Shown: positions 46,425-60,321, counted from the first letter of the stretch. The stretch: 64,000 nt of DNA from Dolomedes plantarius (GCA_907164885.2 OU015498.1:86254142-86318141); one strand, 5' to 3'. A program made the numbers and translations. The notes: generated from the sequence alone by a model not told the origin.

Positions 46425-47750
46425 TATCTCCTATTGAATGTTTTCTTAAGTACAACTTTCAAAATCATTTAATTAAGAAAGACGTCAATATTCAATAACA
46501 GACGTTCTTATACTACACCTCCCCCCAACACGTATAACACACATACATATGTATATGCACATAAGTATGAATGTATATCATTTAATTTTTTTTCAAATCT
46601 TCCTTTTACATACGTGAGATTTTTCAGAATTTCAGATAAAAAAATAAAGGAGAAGAAAAGAGATTAGGAATGCAAGAGATGAGAAAGAGATTGATTATAT
46701 ACCTTGGTAGCTCAAGCATTTATTTTTGCTCATTAATTTGGTTTAAATATCATCTTATAATTACAACACTGTAACGTTCCTTTAAGTCTTTAAACATCTA
46801 AAATTAGATTTCTGAGGAGAAAAAAGGGCATTTTTTTTCATATCCCCAAAATTATCTAATCCATTATTAAAAATAATGCAGTTTATAGTTTTAAAATTTA
46901 ATTTAAAATATTTCAGTATTTGTCTTTTCAATCGGAATTACTTCCCTTTTTAAAGTTTGGTAAATGCAATTAAAAAACCCCCAATAGTTTCAAGCATTTA
47001 ATATATATGTTTTCTCTTGTTGTAGTCCTTAAAATAACTTATGTTATGAATATATGATAATGTTTTCATTCACATCAATCCAAATACCATTTTTACTAAA
47101 AATAAGAAATTTTTCGCTCCACATCGTATTAAAAAAACTAATTAAATAATACAGAACTCCAAAAGTCAAAATGAAATATTCCAACAACTGTATGAATAAA
47201 AAATAACAAAGCGTCATGGTATATTTTAACAACACTATAAGTAAGCCTTTAAAAAAAAAAAACTTTTGGTGCAGCAGCTGAAAATCAATTTAAAGACAAA
47301 GCATTGATAGAAAAAATAATAATAAATTACAACTAATATATTCACCAAGTCATTCTTGAAACAGTTGCGACATTATTTCCCTTGTAAAAAACCGTAAAAA
47401 CTGTCAAAACACGTCAAAATTCAAGCACCATCTGTCTTCAGGAAGTTAATAAAGTCGTCAAAATAAACAAAAATCTCTTCCACACACACAGAGAGAGAGA
47501 AAGAGAGAAAAAAAATCTTAAAACGAAATTCAACAAGTTTAATTTCTTTCTACAAGTGCCGTTACTCGATTTCCTTTCCCGCTATCTAATTAAAAAAAGA
47601 AACAAGCGAACAATTCAGAGAAAATTAGTCATAATTTCATTTGCGCCTCAGGGTTTTCAGAAGTACTTTTCCATTATTTTCATTTCCCCCCCTCTTTTAT
47701 ATATTTTTTTTATCTCCTTTCGCACTACAAGTCGGGAAATACAGAAAAAA
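46425..47750. other. A+T-rich DNA, nothing recognised
   Basis: A short GA-rich tract is near 47488-47510. No gene is supported. Confidence 0.5.
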
Positions 47751-47759
47751 AAGTAATTT

Positions 47760-48200
47760 TTGCTTTTATTTCTGCTTTCCGAATTGACTCCTTTTGGGTC
47801 TCAGAATCACTCACAATTAAATAAACATTTTGAAAACCAACCGGAAAGGGAAATTAATTTCAAAAGCTGTTGAAAGCGGGGATGAATGGGGTGGAGTTTG
47901 GGGAAAATTTTTCTCTTTTTACGGTTTAGTGGTACGGCACAAAGGCGAAGTAGATTTTTGCCGCGCTGCCCTCTTCTGAATAAAAATTTAGCCCCGGTTT
48001 CGGAAGGATTGCTGCATTGTTTTCCGGCTTTACGCTTTTACGAATGAGCGTGATTAAAAAAAAGGGGTTGTTTAAGGAAAATAAATGCGAAAGGTAATGA
48101 GGCTGATATATTTGCCGTAAAATGCGAATATGAATTTCATTTCCTCAAAAGTGACAGCTGAGTAGCCTTTTTTTATGCTGCATTAATTAATATATAATTA
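47760..48200. other. Candidate conserved noncoding segment
   Basis: Unique, with words such as GTGATTAAAA, TGACAGCTG and TTAATTAATATATAATTA that resemble homeodomain and TALE-factor sites. No open frame or repeat end. Regulatory function is inference. Confidence 0.25.
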
Positions 48201-48204
48201 CAGC

Positions 48205-49430
48205 ACAGTACGTTTTCCGGGGAAAATTATAATTATTTTTTTTCGATTTTGATAACTTTGATTTAAACTTCTTTCAACTGAGTTAAAAATAGTTATGAAT
48301 ATTGAACAATTAGAGTGATTTTGCTGTTTGTTTTGCTGTTTTCTCTTGCATTCAATCAGAAAAATTAATTTATACTTATATTCTATAAAGTTATAATTTC
48401 CGATTCTTTAATTAGCTTTTATATTCTCCATGAAATAGGTTTTAGATATTGCATATAATTTCTTTACATAAATGTACACCGTTAAACTTGCTAAAACAGA
48501 ATCTGAAGCCTTTGAAAATATTTCCATGATGTACAACTATGTTTTATGTGAAGTACTATAAAACTTTATAATTTCATTTTTAGTTTTACTCATGAACCAT
48601 TTGCACAACTGTAACACATACTATAATGAAACGGAATGATTAATATTTGAATATGTTATATAATTTGTAGTCAGTATTTTAATTTGTATGCGAATTTAAA
48701 GTTTCATAAAATATATTTTAGTTTATATATTTACATGATTTACCTGTTTATATATTTACGCACGTAAATATATAAACAACATGCATATATAAACATCAAG
48801 TTTATACATTTACATTGTAATTTATATACTTACAAGGAACAGTTTTGTGAACAAGCGGTCAAGGTTTAGGAGAAATTTTAAGTATTTTTTTTAAATATAC
48901 AGTCAAAGGTCACTTTTCAATTTTTTCAGGCATGGGTTTACTTATTGTACAAAAGGTCCTAGATGCAGAAACTTTTCATCTTGAATCATCATATTCGCTA
49001 CTCATATTAATACTAATTAATGACGCGAATTATGTCACTGAGGATCATAGATTTAGCAAATCGAGTACGTATTACATAAATACCTTTGTTCATATTAATT
49101 AAAAGCATTGCTTTATTTAAACTGCTAGCATGTTTAAAATGATTCCAATTAATTTTTTTTTAGATTTTTTGTAAATAACTAACATCTAAATACAATAGCT
49201 GACATATTTCTAGAATTTTCTGTTAGCTTTAGCTGTAAAGAAATTTTTCTTGTGAATTGGAATAAAATGATAGACAACAAACTCCGTCCTGTCTATCCTT
49301 TTAGTGTAGGTCCCGAGAAAAATTTTCCTTGATATATATGAAGAACATACCCAAATATTAGTTCAATATTTAATACGATTACTAGCATTTTATTAATTTG
49401 AATGAAAAATTTTATAATATTAATCATATT
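48205..49430. other. A+T-rich DNA, nothing recognised
   Basis: Repeated TTTATATATTTAC-type words occur near 48720-48830 in both orientations. No gene. Confidence 0.5.
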
Positions 49431-49437
49431 TATGTAT

Positions 49438-49600
49438 CTTTCAAATTTTAATTCAACGAATATTCAATTTCATAAAATGAATCACAAACTGGAAAAAAAT
49501 ACTGTGTTTGACGTATAGGATAAAGAAATGAAAGCAATAAAATGTCATTCAACATACGAAAATAAAAATGTCTCATAAAAATCCGAAATTTTTTGTTAAT
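49438..49600 (+). repeat. Local direct duplication, copy 1
   Basis: It shares TTTCAAATTTTAATTCAAC, ATGAAAGCAATAAAA and ATGTCTCATAAAAATCCG in order with 50116-50284. Confidence 0.85.
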
Positions 49601-49788
49601 AATTTTTTAATAGTTTAATATATAATATGATTAATAGCATTTTAATAATTTAAAAATTTCATAATATTAAGCAGATTTATGTTCTATTGTTCAAGAAACA
49701 TTTCTGTAAAAACAGAAGAATTTCTAAAACGCATATTTAGGTTATAATGCAACATATTTTATTTTCAATGTTTATTTTTCAAAATAAC

Positions 49789-49794
49789 AACAAC

Positions 49795-49833
<39 letters not shown>

Positions 49834-49841
49834 TACTATTA

Positions 49842-49884
<43 letters not shown>

Positions 49885-49912
49885 CATTATTATTATTATT
49901 ATTATTATTATT
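49789..49912. repeat. Inverted trinucleotide microsatellite (AAT)n then (ATT)n
   Basis: A run of AAT repeats up to about 49834 meets, after ATTACTATTATTG, a longer ATT run to about 49912. The two halves are complementary, so the block can form a long hairpin. Confidence 0.93.
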
Positions 49913-50115
49913 AATAGTCTTATAATTCTTCTTCTTATTATTATTATATAATAACGATAATAATTATTGTTATTATCATAGCAATAACAACAGATCTGTT
50001 TTATTGATTCGATGAAATCTAAAAAAATATTTAACGTTGTTTAACATTCAATTCAGTTCTTCAATTCTATCTCAAATATTCCCTTATCAATATAAAAATT
50101 TCTAAACCTCTCTTT

Positions 50116-50284
50116 CAAATTTTAATTCAACATATTTTCAGTTTCGTAAAATGATTCACAAACTGCAAGAAAAAAAAAGATAAGAAAATTACTGTGTTTG
50201 ACATATTGGCTAAAGAAATGAAAGCAATAAAACGTCATTCAACATAACAAAATAAAAATGTCTCATAAAAATCCGAAAATTTTT
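50116..50284 (+). repeat. Local direct duplication, copy 2
   Basis: Counterpart of 49438-49600; the inverted trinucleotide repeat lies between the two copies. Confidence 0.85.
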
Positions 50285-50289
50285 TGCTT

Positions 50290-50940
50290 CATCATTGCAC
50301 GCTCTCTCTCTCTTCTTCCCTCTTTTTAACATTGTCCACAATAATAAATACTTTCATATTATTGCTTGGAGTGGCGTTTTTTAATATCTCAAAGTCAATT
50401 CTTCAATTCCAGATTTGATGGCGGTCGGCAAAAAATAAATAAAAGAAAAAAAACAGCAACCTTCCAGATTCTCCTGTTTTTGAAGTAATACGTCGTAAAA
50501 CGTATCCGATCAGCCAATATCTAAAGATTAATGTGGAACATGCGAACGTCATAAAACCCACGAGTTCTCCACCCATTGAAGTTACATTTATTTTTCGAAA
50601 CCATCGTCGTTAACGTTGTAGGTTAAAAACCTCGGGTTTGAGATGCGTGACACTGCTTGTATCTTTCAGTGCTTTATTTTATTATATTTATTATTTTCGG
50701 GGGGGGGGTTGAAGAGAGAGAGAGGGTGAGTAAGATAGGGTGGAGAGAATATATATATAGTGATGTTTGTCTCCGGTGGCCGAATGATGCAGTTAAATAC
50801 GTAATAAAATCTGAACATATAATATGATGCAATAAAAAGATACGATGTAATGTGGTATTTAATGTAGAAATTTTAAAAACAATGTTTTTTTATAGGGAAA
50901 GATTTGGCAAAAAAAATTTTTATACCTATTTCTATCTGAC
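50290..50940. other. A+T-rich DNA with GA- and G-runs
   Basis: TC repeat near 50300-50320 and a G-run near 50700-50708 followed by GA repeat. No gene seen. Confidence 0.5.
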
Positions 50941-50947
50941 TTTCCTG

Positions 50948-51197
<250 letters not shown>

Positions 51198-51737
51198 GTA
51201 TGTGTGTGTGCACGCATTTAAATGTTTAGGTCCAATCTGTAGTGATTATTTTCAGGGTAAGAATGGATTTTTACAGTAAAAGGGATTTTATTTAAAAGTA
51301 AATTAATAAAAAATATAAGCAGTTTCAGAAAAAAACAGTAAAAGCCTACGAATGTATTTTTCTCATGGGACCTCTCATGGTCCAATGAGAGAAATACCTT
51401 CCTAGGGGACTTTCTAAAGAGACGTCAGTTGTAACAAAGAGCATATTGTTTAGATCTGCTATTCAAACAAGATTCGGATGCGAATTTGTTGCATTTCAAA
51501 TATACACAGTTTGAAAGCATGTGCTCGTATAAACTTTCTTTCCTTTACACAAAATACCGAATTGCGGTTGGAGGAGTTAGAGTGTTTTGAGGAGGTTATG
51601 AGATATTTCAGAAACGTAAGCAATGTGCTGAAAATTTTTCACAACTAGTGGCCACTATTTAATAAGTAACGCCCCACTGTGAAAAAGGTTAATGTGTCCA
51701 TTTGTAGAAGATGCTTTTCCACTGAAGAGTATATATA

Positions 51738-52321
51738 CATAGGATGGAACTTTAATAGGGACAACTAGGTTTGTGTAAAGTATACAGAAGAGATACAGAA
51801 GTTAAATTTTTACAGCCCTTCAAAGTAGTAATCAGCATTGTTTAGCACCCGTTGCTAACGTTCTGGAAGCTGCAGGATGTCGTTGGCATCACCTGATCTG
51901 TTGATCTTTCGAATGGAGTGGTCTAAAGCTTTCAGAATCTATGGTGGAAACCACGGAGCGGTTGCTTCATCTTGAGGATGAGATCAAAGTCACAGAGACT
52001 TAAGTCCGGGTAATATTCCGGGTATGGGGGATGGTAGAGCACTTCCCAGCCCCAGGGAGCAAACATATTAGCCAGTGTGCGCACAAGCATTTTCCTTCCA
52101 TCAGTGCGATGAAACAAATTATTTCGTACTATAGTCCGGTAATTGAAACATGGTTATGTTCATCCTGTCACTTTGCAGGCGTGGGATGTTTGTGGGGAGA
52201 GCGCAGTCGCTCTGAGGTAAGGCAGGTGTGTGACGTACTTGTGGTGTAAGCTGCTTTCCTGGGTTCTGTTGCGTGGAGGTTCTACACAACAGTGTTGCCA
52301 CTATTAAAGTTCCATCCCTCG
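51738..52321 (-). mobile_element. Internally deleted mariner element
   Basis: 584 bp with ends that share AGGATGGAACTTTAATAG-type text (right end read inward CGAGGGATGGAACTTTAATA). TA flanks both sides (51736-51737, 52322-52323). The minus strand keeps only the C-terminal part of the transposase and untranslated sequence. Confidence 0.8.
51810..52117 (-). pseudogene. Mariner transposase C-terminal fragment
   Basis: The minus strand reads ANMFAPWGWEVLYHPPYPEY, then YPDLSLCDFDLILKMKQPLR, the block of mariner (DD34D) transposases that contains the last catalytic Asp. After a frameshift it continues RKINRSGDANDI and NNADYYFEGL to a stop at 51812-51810. The first two catalytic Asp residues are missing and there is a two-residue insertion before YPDL. 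Non-functional. Confidence 0.82.
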
Positions 52322-52329
52322 TAACTGGG

Positions 52330-52985
52330 GAAATTGCCATCACTGCAGAATAAAAGTAAGTAACTGCTTTTGAAAAATTTCTGCTGCGATAAATTCATCG
52401 GTTGCATAAGTTATGGTAAATAAATCAAAGAAAAGACAGTAGTGGAACCCAGTTGTTAAAGCAACATGCACAGGGCATTAAATATGTCACTAAAGGTGCA
52501 TAGATAGATTACACCACAGTTGGGAAGTATTGTTACTTACTTTTTGCCTTACGGGTAGGCAGTATGTCATGACACTTTTCAATTTTGATGCGAAATTTTT
52601 CAGGAAAAAGTCGTCCTTATCGGAAAACTTGGAACTATTCTTTATACGAAACTTTTTCTGTCAGATATTCTATTGTGAATGTAAAGAAAAAAAAAGTATG
52701 CAGGTCAAGAAGTATACAGGTTGATTCATAAATGTGTTACATGCGCAAGCTAGATTCTAGCAAGATTCTAGAATTCTTCACCCTTGATATCAGATTTTTG
52801 CTTTTCCTTTGATTCTCAATTTTTGCCTTTTCCTTTTGTGCGAGCTGTCAAAATTTTCATTAACAGCTGAAGTAGGAAGATAATTAATATTTGACATTAC
52901 AATAATTACCAAGAACTCAAAATATTTATTATCATCATACATGCAACCTCCGATATGACATCTAGCCGTATCGTCTTGAAAGGAT
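52330..52985. other. A+T-rich DNA, nothing recognised
   Basis: No supported feature. Confidence 0.5.
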
Positions 52986-52989
52986 TAAT

Positions 52990-53515
52990 ACTCAAGCAAA
53001 AACGAGTGCTCGTCGAATATGCAGGAATGCAAACTTATAGAACGCATCCAACTCATCCCCAAACGATGTCAGTGGCGAATCCATCGGAGCGGACAGATGA
53101 CTCGTTTCCGAAGTGACGATTTTATTTAACCCCATCCGGAGACGGTAATTAATAAGAAGAATTTTTGCCTTCTCTCTCAGTGTCGCGCGTAAGGATCCGC
53201 ATTCATACATACCAAGATGTCTCCTAAGTGACATCCTGGGCCCTTTTCAGCCCGCCGCCGCCGTTTTAATAACGACACGAGAAACCGCCCTGATGCCTCT
53301 TCATCGATTCGCCTGACAACCGATTCAAAAGGGGAAATCCTGCGATAGATCAGTCTAATAACATTGCGCTTAATGCATTTCCCCACTGTGTTTACATATC
53401 ACCGCGGCCCGCGCCGAAGCACAGCGGTGTGAGTGCGCTCGAGATGGGCACAACTCCTCCTTGGGAATGTCGCGTGTTACTTGGGGTTAAACTTAGTTGC
53501 CGAAGTGGTGGTTGA
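52990..53515. other. Most GC-rich unique segment in the window
   Basis: Balanced to GC-rich text with CCCGCCGCCGCCG (about 53249) and CCGCGGCCCGCGCCG (about 53402), many CpG, and no transposon ends. Two overlapping minus-strand frames of 69-80 codons here lack a domain. It could be a conserved element, a promoter-proximal CpG patch, or part of an exon that I cannot delimit. Confidence 0.3.
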
Positions 53516-53527
53516 AAGAAACATCAA

Positions 53528-53943
53528 GGCTGATGTGTACTAACCCTGATGGATTCGCTCACCTCAATTTTAAACCATGGGGGAAATGTGCCCACTATTT
53601 ACAACCACATAAATGCTTATAATCCAATAAAAATAGTATATTCAGATAGCCGGAACTTTTCTGCACCTTGCAACAGGATTCATTTTGTAAATTTCGTCCA
53701 CAAAAGGAATTTATGAACGTTTTAAACACATTATACTAGAATTTTTCCCCGAATAATTTAAATTTAAAAATGTTATTTGCATTTTTCTTAAACGAAAAAT
53801 GTCCCAAGGTGTAAAATTTCTTTCTGTATTACAGATTACAATTTATAAAATAAAATCTTTAAATCGAAGTCGGCAATCCTTGGACACATTTTCTCCATAG
53901 GTTAACATTAAGGAGAGCGCATCCAATGGTTAGACACAGCAGC
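53528..53943 (-). mobile_element. TTAA-type miniature element (copy 2)
   Basis: Inverted relative to 46006-46416. The left end GGCTGATGTGTACTAACCCT follows TCAA (probably a mutated TTAA); the right end is followed by TTAA at 53944-53947. It is 416 bp with no transposase. Confidence 0.83.
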
Positions 53944-53949
53944 TTAAGC

Positions 53950-54620
53950 AAATTTTCTTTTTGACGGAGCATGAAAATGCACTCTTCGAATGTTCTTCGT
54001 TTCCTTTTAAAGGATAGTGTTCAGAGATGGACCTATGCCTTGTCACAGTCTCCAATCTCTGAACGGATATATTTTATAAATGGTTCATCCAGGAATATTT
54101 AAAAGTATATTCGCTTAAACTATATGGACCAAAATTATGGAAATTTTATATGTATGATAATGCAATTCCGTAATTTTTGAAGTTGAATTTAGTTTTAGAG
54201 GGGGGGGATTAATCTACATATCCAAACAATGCATACAAATTGTCTTCAAATAAAAAAGGGCAGAAATTGACTATAATCACTAATTGCTTTTTGTGTCGAG
54301 GGAACGAGTATTCATGATCTTTTACGAGACGTCCATAAATCGATTATAAATATTGTTTTGGGTCAACATCCCTGTTCTGAGAATATTACAATACTTCGGC
54401 TTCATAATTATAAACTTCGATTATTTTGAATATAATTAATTCTATTTCTACAGCTATTTTAGGACAAAAAACATAAAGGAAACCCATTAAAAGAAGGATT
54501 ATTTACATTCCGATGATTTCAAACATCAGACAAAATCTACACTCTAAAAACTTAAACTTTCATTGCGGTGTAATTTATCCTATAAACCATGAAAAACTCA
54601 AAAATACTATTTCTGCCTTA
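53950..54620. other. A+T-rich DNA, nothing recognised
   Basis: Short G-run near 54199. No gene. Confidence 0.5.
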
Positions 54621-54626
54621 TAAAGT

Positions 54627-54806
54627 TTTAAAGTAAAATCACGTTCTTCCATAACGGTCCTCCGAAAAGCAAAATTTCAGACGCTAAAACCGTCTGCCGT
54701 CGCGAGTTATAATTTTGGCAGCGCGCCAAACCCAGTCTGTGTCACTTGGGCAAGCAGTAAACAGTTAAACAGAAAAGTACCAAAATGCGTCAAAATTTTT
54801 ACATAC

Positions 54807-54840
<34 letters not shown>

Positions 54841-54945
54841 GTACATATATATAGATACATATATACATTCACAAGAGGTAAGCAACGATAAGTAATCCTA
54901 TGTTAATAACCCGCTGTAGTTTCGTTCCCTGAAATTTTAAAAAAA
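54627..54945 (+). repeat. Dispersed repeat X, diverged copy
   Basis: Same order as the 43.0 kb copy, with TA microsatellite centre (54809-54838) and end text GTAATCCTATGTTAATAACC. The first bases are altered (ATCACGTTCTTCCATAACGG). Confidence 0.85.
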
Positions 54946-54949
54946 ATTA

Positions 54950-57040
54950 TTTTACTAATTGTGAAATAGCTTCAACTTTGTAAAAAGTGAGAGAATGTGA
55001 GAAGAATAATTTTCGGTCTTCCAGATCTCAAAATTATGACTAAAATATTGCAAAAAAACCATTTCCTTTCCCAAATAATAAATCTAAATTTTTTTGGTTT
55101 TCATCGATTTTGAACTGAAAAATAAATTGCACTCTTTATATCCAATTCCAGCTGTACATACTATATTCACGATTCATAGTGTTTATGTGTTTAATTATAA
55201 ATGTGTACACAGGAACTGAAATTTTTTATTTATCATGTAAATTCTCATTCACTTACCATTAGATGCAAGATGGGACAGGACCAAACGAATTTGAAATTTC
55301 TCAAATGGGAAAATGTAATCTTGCGCACATGTATTTGTATGGGAAGATTTTAGTGGAAAAGAGGTTTATCCTTTATTAGATATTAAAAAAGCTTTATATG
55401 GTCAAATTCGAGAGCACAGAAAGCAGTCATAATCGTGTGTAATTCAACAAAGAATCGTATTCAGTTTCTTAATTTTAGGTATGTAATCATAATTACTTGA
55501 TACAGTATTGATAGTTTCGTTAAAATTTTTTGAATATTAGAAAAAAAAATTTATAAACTGACATTACTGCTTTAAATAAGGGAAAATATTTTTGATATAG
55601 GCTATGTAATTTGGGTAAAATGTAAGCTGCAATTGGTTTTTTTTCTCTAGATACACAAAAAAATATTGTACAATGATTTAATCTGTTCTAATTTATCATA
55701 TTTTTAAGAACAGTTCTTATAGATATCAATCTTGCATCAAAAACTTCTATTTCACGACGTGGAATGAATGATAGTTTTAGTTAATAGAAATTTCCTAATC
55801 GATATTTCATGTCACCAATGCAATATTTTCGAAAATCATTTATTTCAGACCATCATATGATTATCAATAAAACCAGAATACCTTTTAACATGAAAAATAG
55901 TCTGTAAGAATTATTAATATCATTCATCTGATGAGGTAAAAAAGACTAATAGATAAGTTTTGAACATGAATGTTTTTTAACTTACGCATATGTCTGATTC
56001 TGATTGTGTAATTAGAATCAAACATATGTGTAAGTCAAACAATCATGAATCTCTCACTATAAATATCTCCCACCTTCCTTTAGCATGAAAACTTCTCTTT
56101 CCGTGTTTTTTCATATTAGATTTTCACCCTAAAATACCCCTGTTTATTAATTCAACAATAGATAAACTTTTTAAAATATGTTTAGAGAATATTATATCTC
56201 CATGTATTTAAATATTATAATTGCCAATCATTCAGCCCATACACAATAATTCAAATTTTTATGTAGAAGAAATTAAAATCAATTTATTATGACCATTGTA
56301 ATATTTTCCCCGTGTTATACTAACGAAGGTAAAAAAAAAAGGAACTAAAAATAAAAACAACTAAATTCCTTTGTTACACGAAAAACAATATATTTCATCA
56401 TTCATATGCTGAAATTCAAAGACACAGAAATAATTACTATTTAGAAAGAGACTGAATCACGTTTTGCCAAGGTCACATAAGTAGCTTGATTTCAGAAGAA
56501 ATGGTTGAAATTGGACTTGGTCCATTGTGATCTGAAACTGTTTACCAGAGTTAAAACCACAAATACTTCTCTGCTTGTCAAGATTATGTTTCCCAAGTCA
56601 AAACTCTAAAATAAAAGGCGCAATTTATTTTCATTCCGCTATCATATTTTTCTGGGAGTTGAAACGTCTTCTTTAAGGCTCGGCGGTGGAGGGAAAATGG
56701 GAACTGTACAATTTTAAAAGCTTCACTGCTGTCTCTTTGAATTCCGTTTCTGAAATTATTAATTGTTTGGCATATCTTTCATTCCAGAAAGTGTGAGAGA
56801 TATAATAGCGTTTAAATGTTTATTAATGGAACTCAAAATGTCTGCGTCTGTCTCGTTTAATTGTACTGAAAACGTTTCCATAAAAGACACGTTTTTAAAT
56901 TTGTCTTTTTCGCATTTTCTTAAATATCTTTTGAGCTATCCCTGATTATGAAGCTGTTTGTTTTTCTCTCCTCAAATTTTCATAAGTGGAATTGAGTCGG
57001 TATGGTTCAAAAATGACACATTTTTTTTTCCTGCTTGATA
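54950..57040. other. A+T-rich DNA with one hairpin
   Basis: Apart from the hairpin at 55981-56034 nothing is supported. A 60-codon open frame at 56763 lacks any motif. Confidence 0.5.
55981..56034. repeat. 54-base hairpin with 21 bp stem
   Basis: CTTACGCATATGTCTGATTC pairs with the downstream GAATCAAACATATGTGTAAG, with one G-U pair and one mismatch; the loop is 12 bases. Flanks pair a little further. It could be a short inverted-repeat relic or a small-RNA precursor; size fits neither class well. Confidence 0.6.
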
Positions 57041-57045
57041 GTCGT

Positions 57046-57345
57046 TAATCTCTGAAAGGCTGTTGCATTGAATGGAAAAGAGAAATATAACATTTAAAAG
57101 ACTCATTTCTTTACATAAAAGAAGCAAAAGAAAACAAAACTGCTAGAACTGGTAAGTGATATAAATCATTGGATAGTTTCTTATGCATTTGTTAATCTCT
57201 CATAGGCTGTTGCATCGAATGGCAAGGAAACCACATTGTAAAAAGAGAGTATAAATTTAAAAGGTGCCTTCCTTCACATAACGAGAACAAAAGTAAACAG
57301 AACTTTTAGAACCGATAAGCGATATAAATCACTGAATAGTTTCTT
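57046..57345 (+). repeat. Tandem duplication, period about 146 bp
   Basis: GGCTGTTGCATTGAATGG at 57059 recurs as GGCTGTTGCATCGAATGG at 57205, and ATAGTTTCTTATGCATT occurs at 57174 and again near 57338. Slightly over two units. Confidence 0.85.
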
Positions 57346-57447
57346 ATGCATTCTAATATTTTGTCTTTTTCTCTGACTGTATATTTATCGTTCATTATTT
57401 CTTCCCAATTTCTGTGTTTTAGCTCACACAGTCAGAGTCATCTAGAC

Positions 57448-57984
<537 letters not shown>

Positions 57985-58039
57985 ATCTAGACTGCTGGAT
58001 ACGGTTGATCCTGATAAATGACTACCATGTACAACTATT

Positions 58040-58370
58040 TACTTGCAGAACATAGTGAAAATGCATAACTTCTCCAGTCTTTATTTGAAGGAAGCTTGAC
58101 ATTTACGAGGATTTTCCCTTATGATTATATCTGGACCATATTAACTCGTACTCATATAGGCAGTTCATGAAAATTCATCGCTGCTTGAGTGCCTGAGAAC
58201 TTTAAAGTTTGGCAATAGTACAAAATTTCTGAAAACAAAAAAACATTTCTTGAGTTTTCATTTGAAGAAATCTTGACAATTTCGGGAAATTACTTCCCCT
58301 GGTGATAATTTCTGAAACTTGTCAAGTCGTTCTTAGATGGACATAGTTTATGAAGATTTGTTTATATTTG
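58040..58370 (+). repeat. Old tandem duplication, period about 180 bp
   Basis: ATTTGAAGGAAGCTTGACAT (about 58083) and ATTTGAAGAAATCTTGACAA (about 58261) start similar stretches that run to ATGAAAATTCATCG or ATGAAGATTTGTTT. Identity is moderate. Confidence 0.6.
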
Positions 58371-58680
58371 AGGGTGAGACCGCTTTGTGGGCGAGGCGAA
58401 AGAAGCAACTTGGGGCTGAAGGAGGTACACGAGGCCCTCGGGAGTTTGTCGGTAGATAGTTTGTGTTTGGAGCATACGTGCGATCTATTAAGCCTGTTCT
58501 GGCATCCTTGTTATTGAAGAAAAATTTACAATCAAATTAAAGCAATTTATAGTGGTTTTAATGAGAAGCTGAATCATCTCTCGCGTTTACCTGCCCTCGA
58601 GAGCGTCTCTGACATTCGTTAAACGTCATTAGTTACCCGAATTCGAGTCACGAGCTCCTGAGACTCTAAATTGACACCGT
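58370..58680 (+). other. Possible solo LTR
   Basis: A unique GC-richer block ends in CTAAATTGACACCGTGAGC, which could be a decayed LTR end plus the start of a primer-binding site; TTGTTATTGAAGAAAAATTT before it resembles an R-U5 region. No internal retrotransposon gene or second LTR is in the window. Weak call. Confidence 0.25.
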
Positions 58681-58689
58681 GAGCACTTA

Positions 58690-60315
58690 GAAAAGTTCAC
58701 AAATTCTAATTCTTCGAAGAAAATGGATTTCTTTATAACACTTAAAGTCTTAATACCCTTAACACTCTCCCATGCTCATACACATTTGACTAATTGATAG
58801 CTTGGATTTCTTAATGAGTTTCATATATTATATTTCCAGGCTATATCCAACTGACCAATATTTGGAGCAAATGTTTGAGCTTTTTTCCTCAAATTTGACT
58901 AAACTAAAATAGTTTCAAACATGTCGTTCATTTCTCTTTAGGTTTTAAACAGTGATCTGTGAAACTATTGATTTTCCGGTATACTTTTATATTAGTAATG
59001 CTTTATTAACACTTCAAAACTTATTTCTTTTTGTCATTAAAAATAAAATCGCTTGCAATAGTTTTAATTCATATTAGTAGCTCTATGATTCCTGAATGAG
59101 CGTTGATTTAATGCACGCCAGAAATCCATTGAAAAGGTTTTTAAGAAAATGTTAACTATATATGCTGATAAAATCTGAAATGTGAACTGAAGAAATGTAA
59201 TCTACATTAACAGTATTGATTCATTTGATACATAGTAGTAGTTATTAATAATTGCAAGATAAAAAGAACTTTTTATATACCATGTTTTTAAATTTCCTGT
59301 TGAATCATATAAACTTGACAATTATATGTATTAATAAATACTTTTTAAAATTTTTTGATGAATTATCCCATCAACTTGAAAGAAAATGAAGTTAATTGGA
59401 AGTTAACTTGCGTTTAACTTTTCAATCCCGTACCGGTCGATAGATGGCTGTACCAGTCTACAAAACAAAATTAACTGAAAATGAATTTAATTATTTATGC
59501 TTAAAGATGGCTAAAAGTATTAAAATAATGCATTGTCATCGTGTTCTGAGCTATTCTAAAAGTTTCAAATGTCTAGCTAGTCGGAAAGTTAGTTAAAAAT
59601 CGATTGCAAGATTTGTACTGGAAAAACAGACACACACACACAAACAAACAAACAAGAAAGTGAGCTAATAAAAACATGGTAAAAATTGAATTCTACCGTT
59701 ATTATGAATAATTCAGCAATCGCTTCATCCCTTGTTCAAATACTAGAAAAATAGCTCAGTGAATACGTTTTTAAATGTGTATATATAAAAAAATCCCACA
59801 GTAACTAATTTAGAATTCTTAAATTATGTTCATTGCATTTATATGCAAATGGTTTATTAACATAGAACAAATGTCTACTTAAATAAACTGCAGCATATGA
59901 GAATTTTTCGAAATAGACGTAACATTTCTTTAAAAAAATCCCTCAAGAAAATTAAAATTACTACTTACTGTGGCTTTGAAACTAAACCTAGTGATTATTC
60001 AAATGTTTCATTCATGATATCTTCTCTCCACTCCAAATATAAGGTGTTATTATTCAGATACGTCCTTGTTTTTTTTTGGTAAACTTGATTTATATCGCAT
60101 TACGGTATACTCGTTTGACTAACTTCTATTTTGTAATGCATTCTGTTTCGTTTACGAGCAATAACTTCTGGGGATTTCTTAAAAGTTCATCGATTTGTTT
60201 TAGAATTATTCTACTAAATCCTTTCAGGATTATATGAATTGATTCAATACACCTCAATTCATTATTTTCATACAGACGTTTCTGTACGAGATTCATACTT
60301 CTAGTATCGTAATTT
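58690..60315. other. A+T-rich DNA, nothing recognised
   Basis: A short (AC)n then CAAA tract lies near 59628-59652. No gene. Confidence 0.5.
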
Positions 60316-60321
60316 GTCTTA

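Noticed and set aside
49789..49912. CRISPR-like array
   Set aside because: The repetition is a trinucleotide microsatellite with no spacers.
58370..58680. LTR retrotransposon
   Set aside because: Only a possible LTR-like end was seen; there is no gag-pol and no second LTR, so it is kept as a weak feature only.
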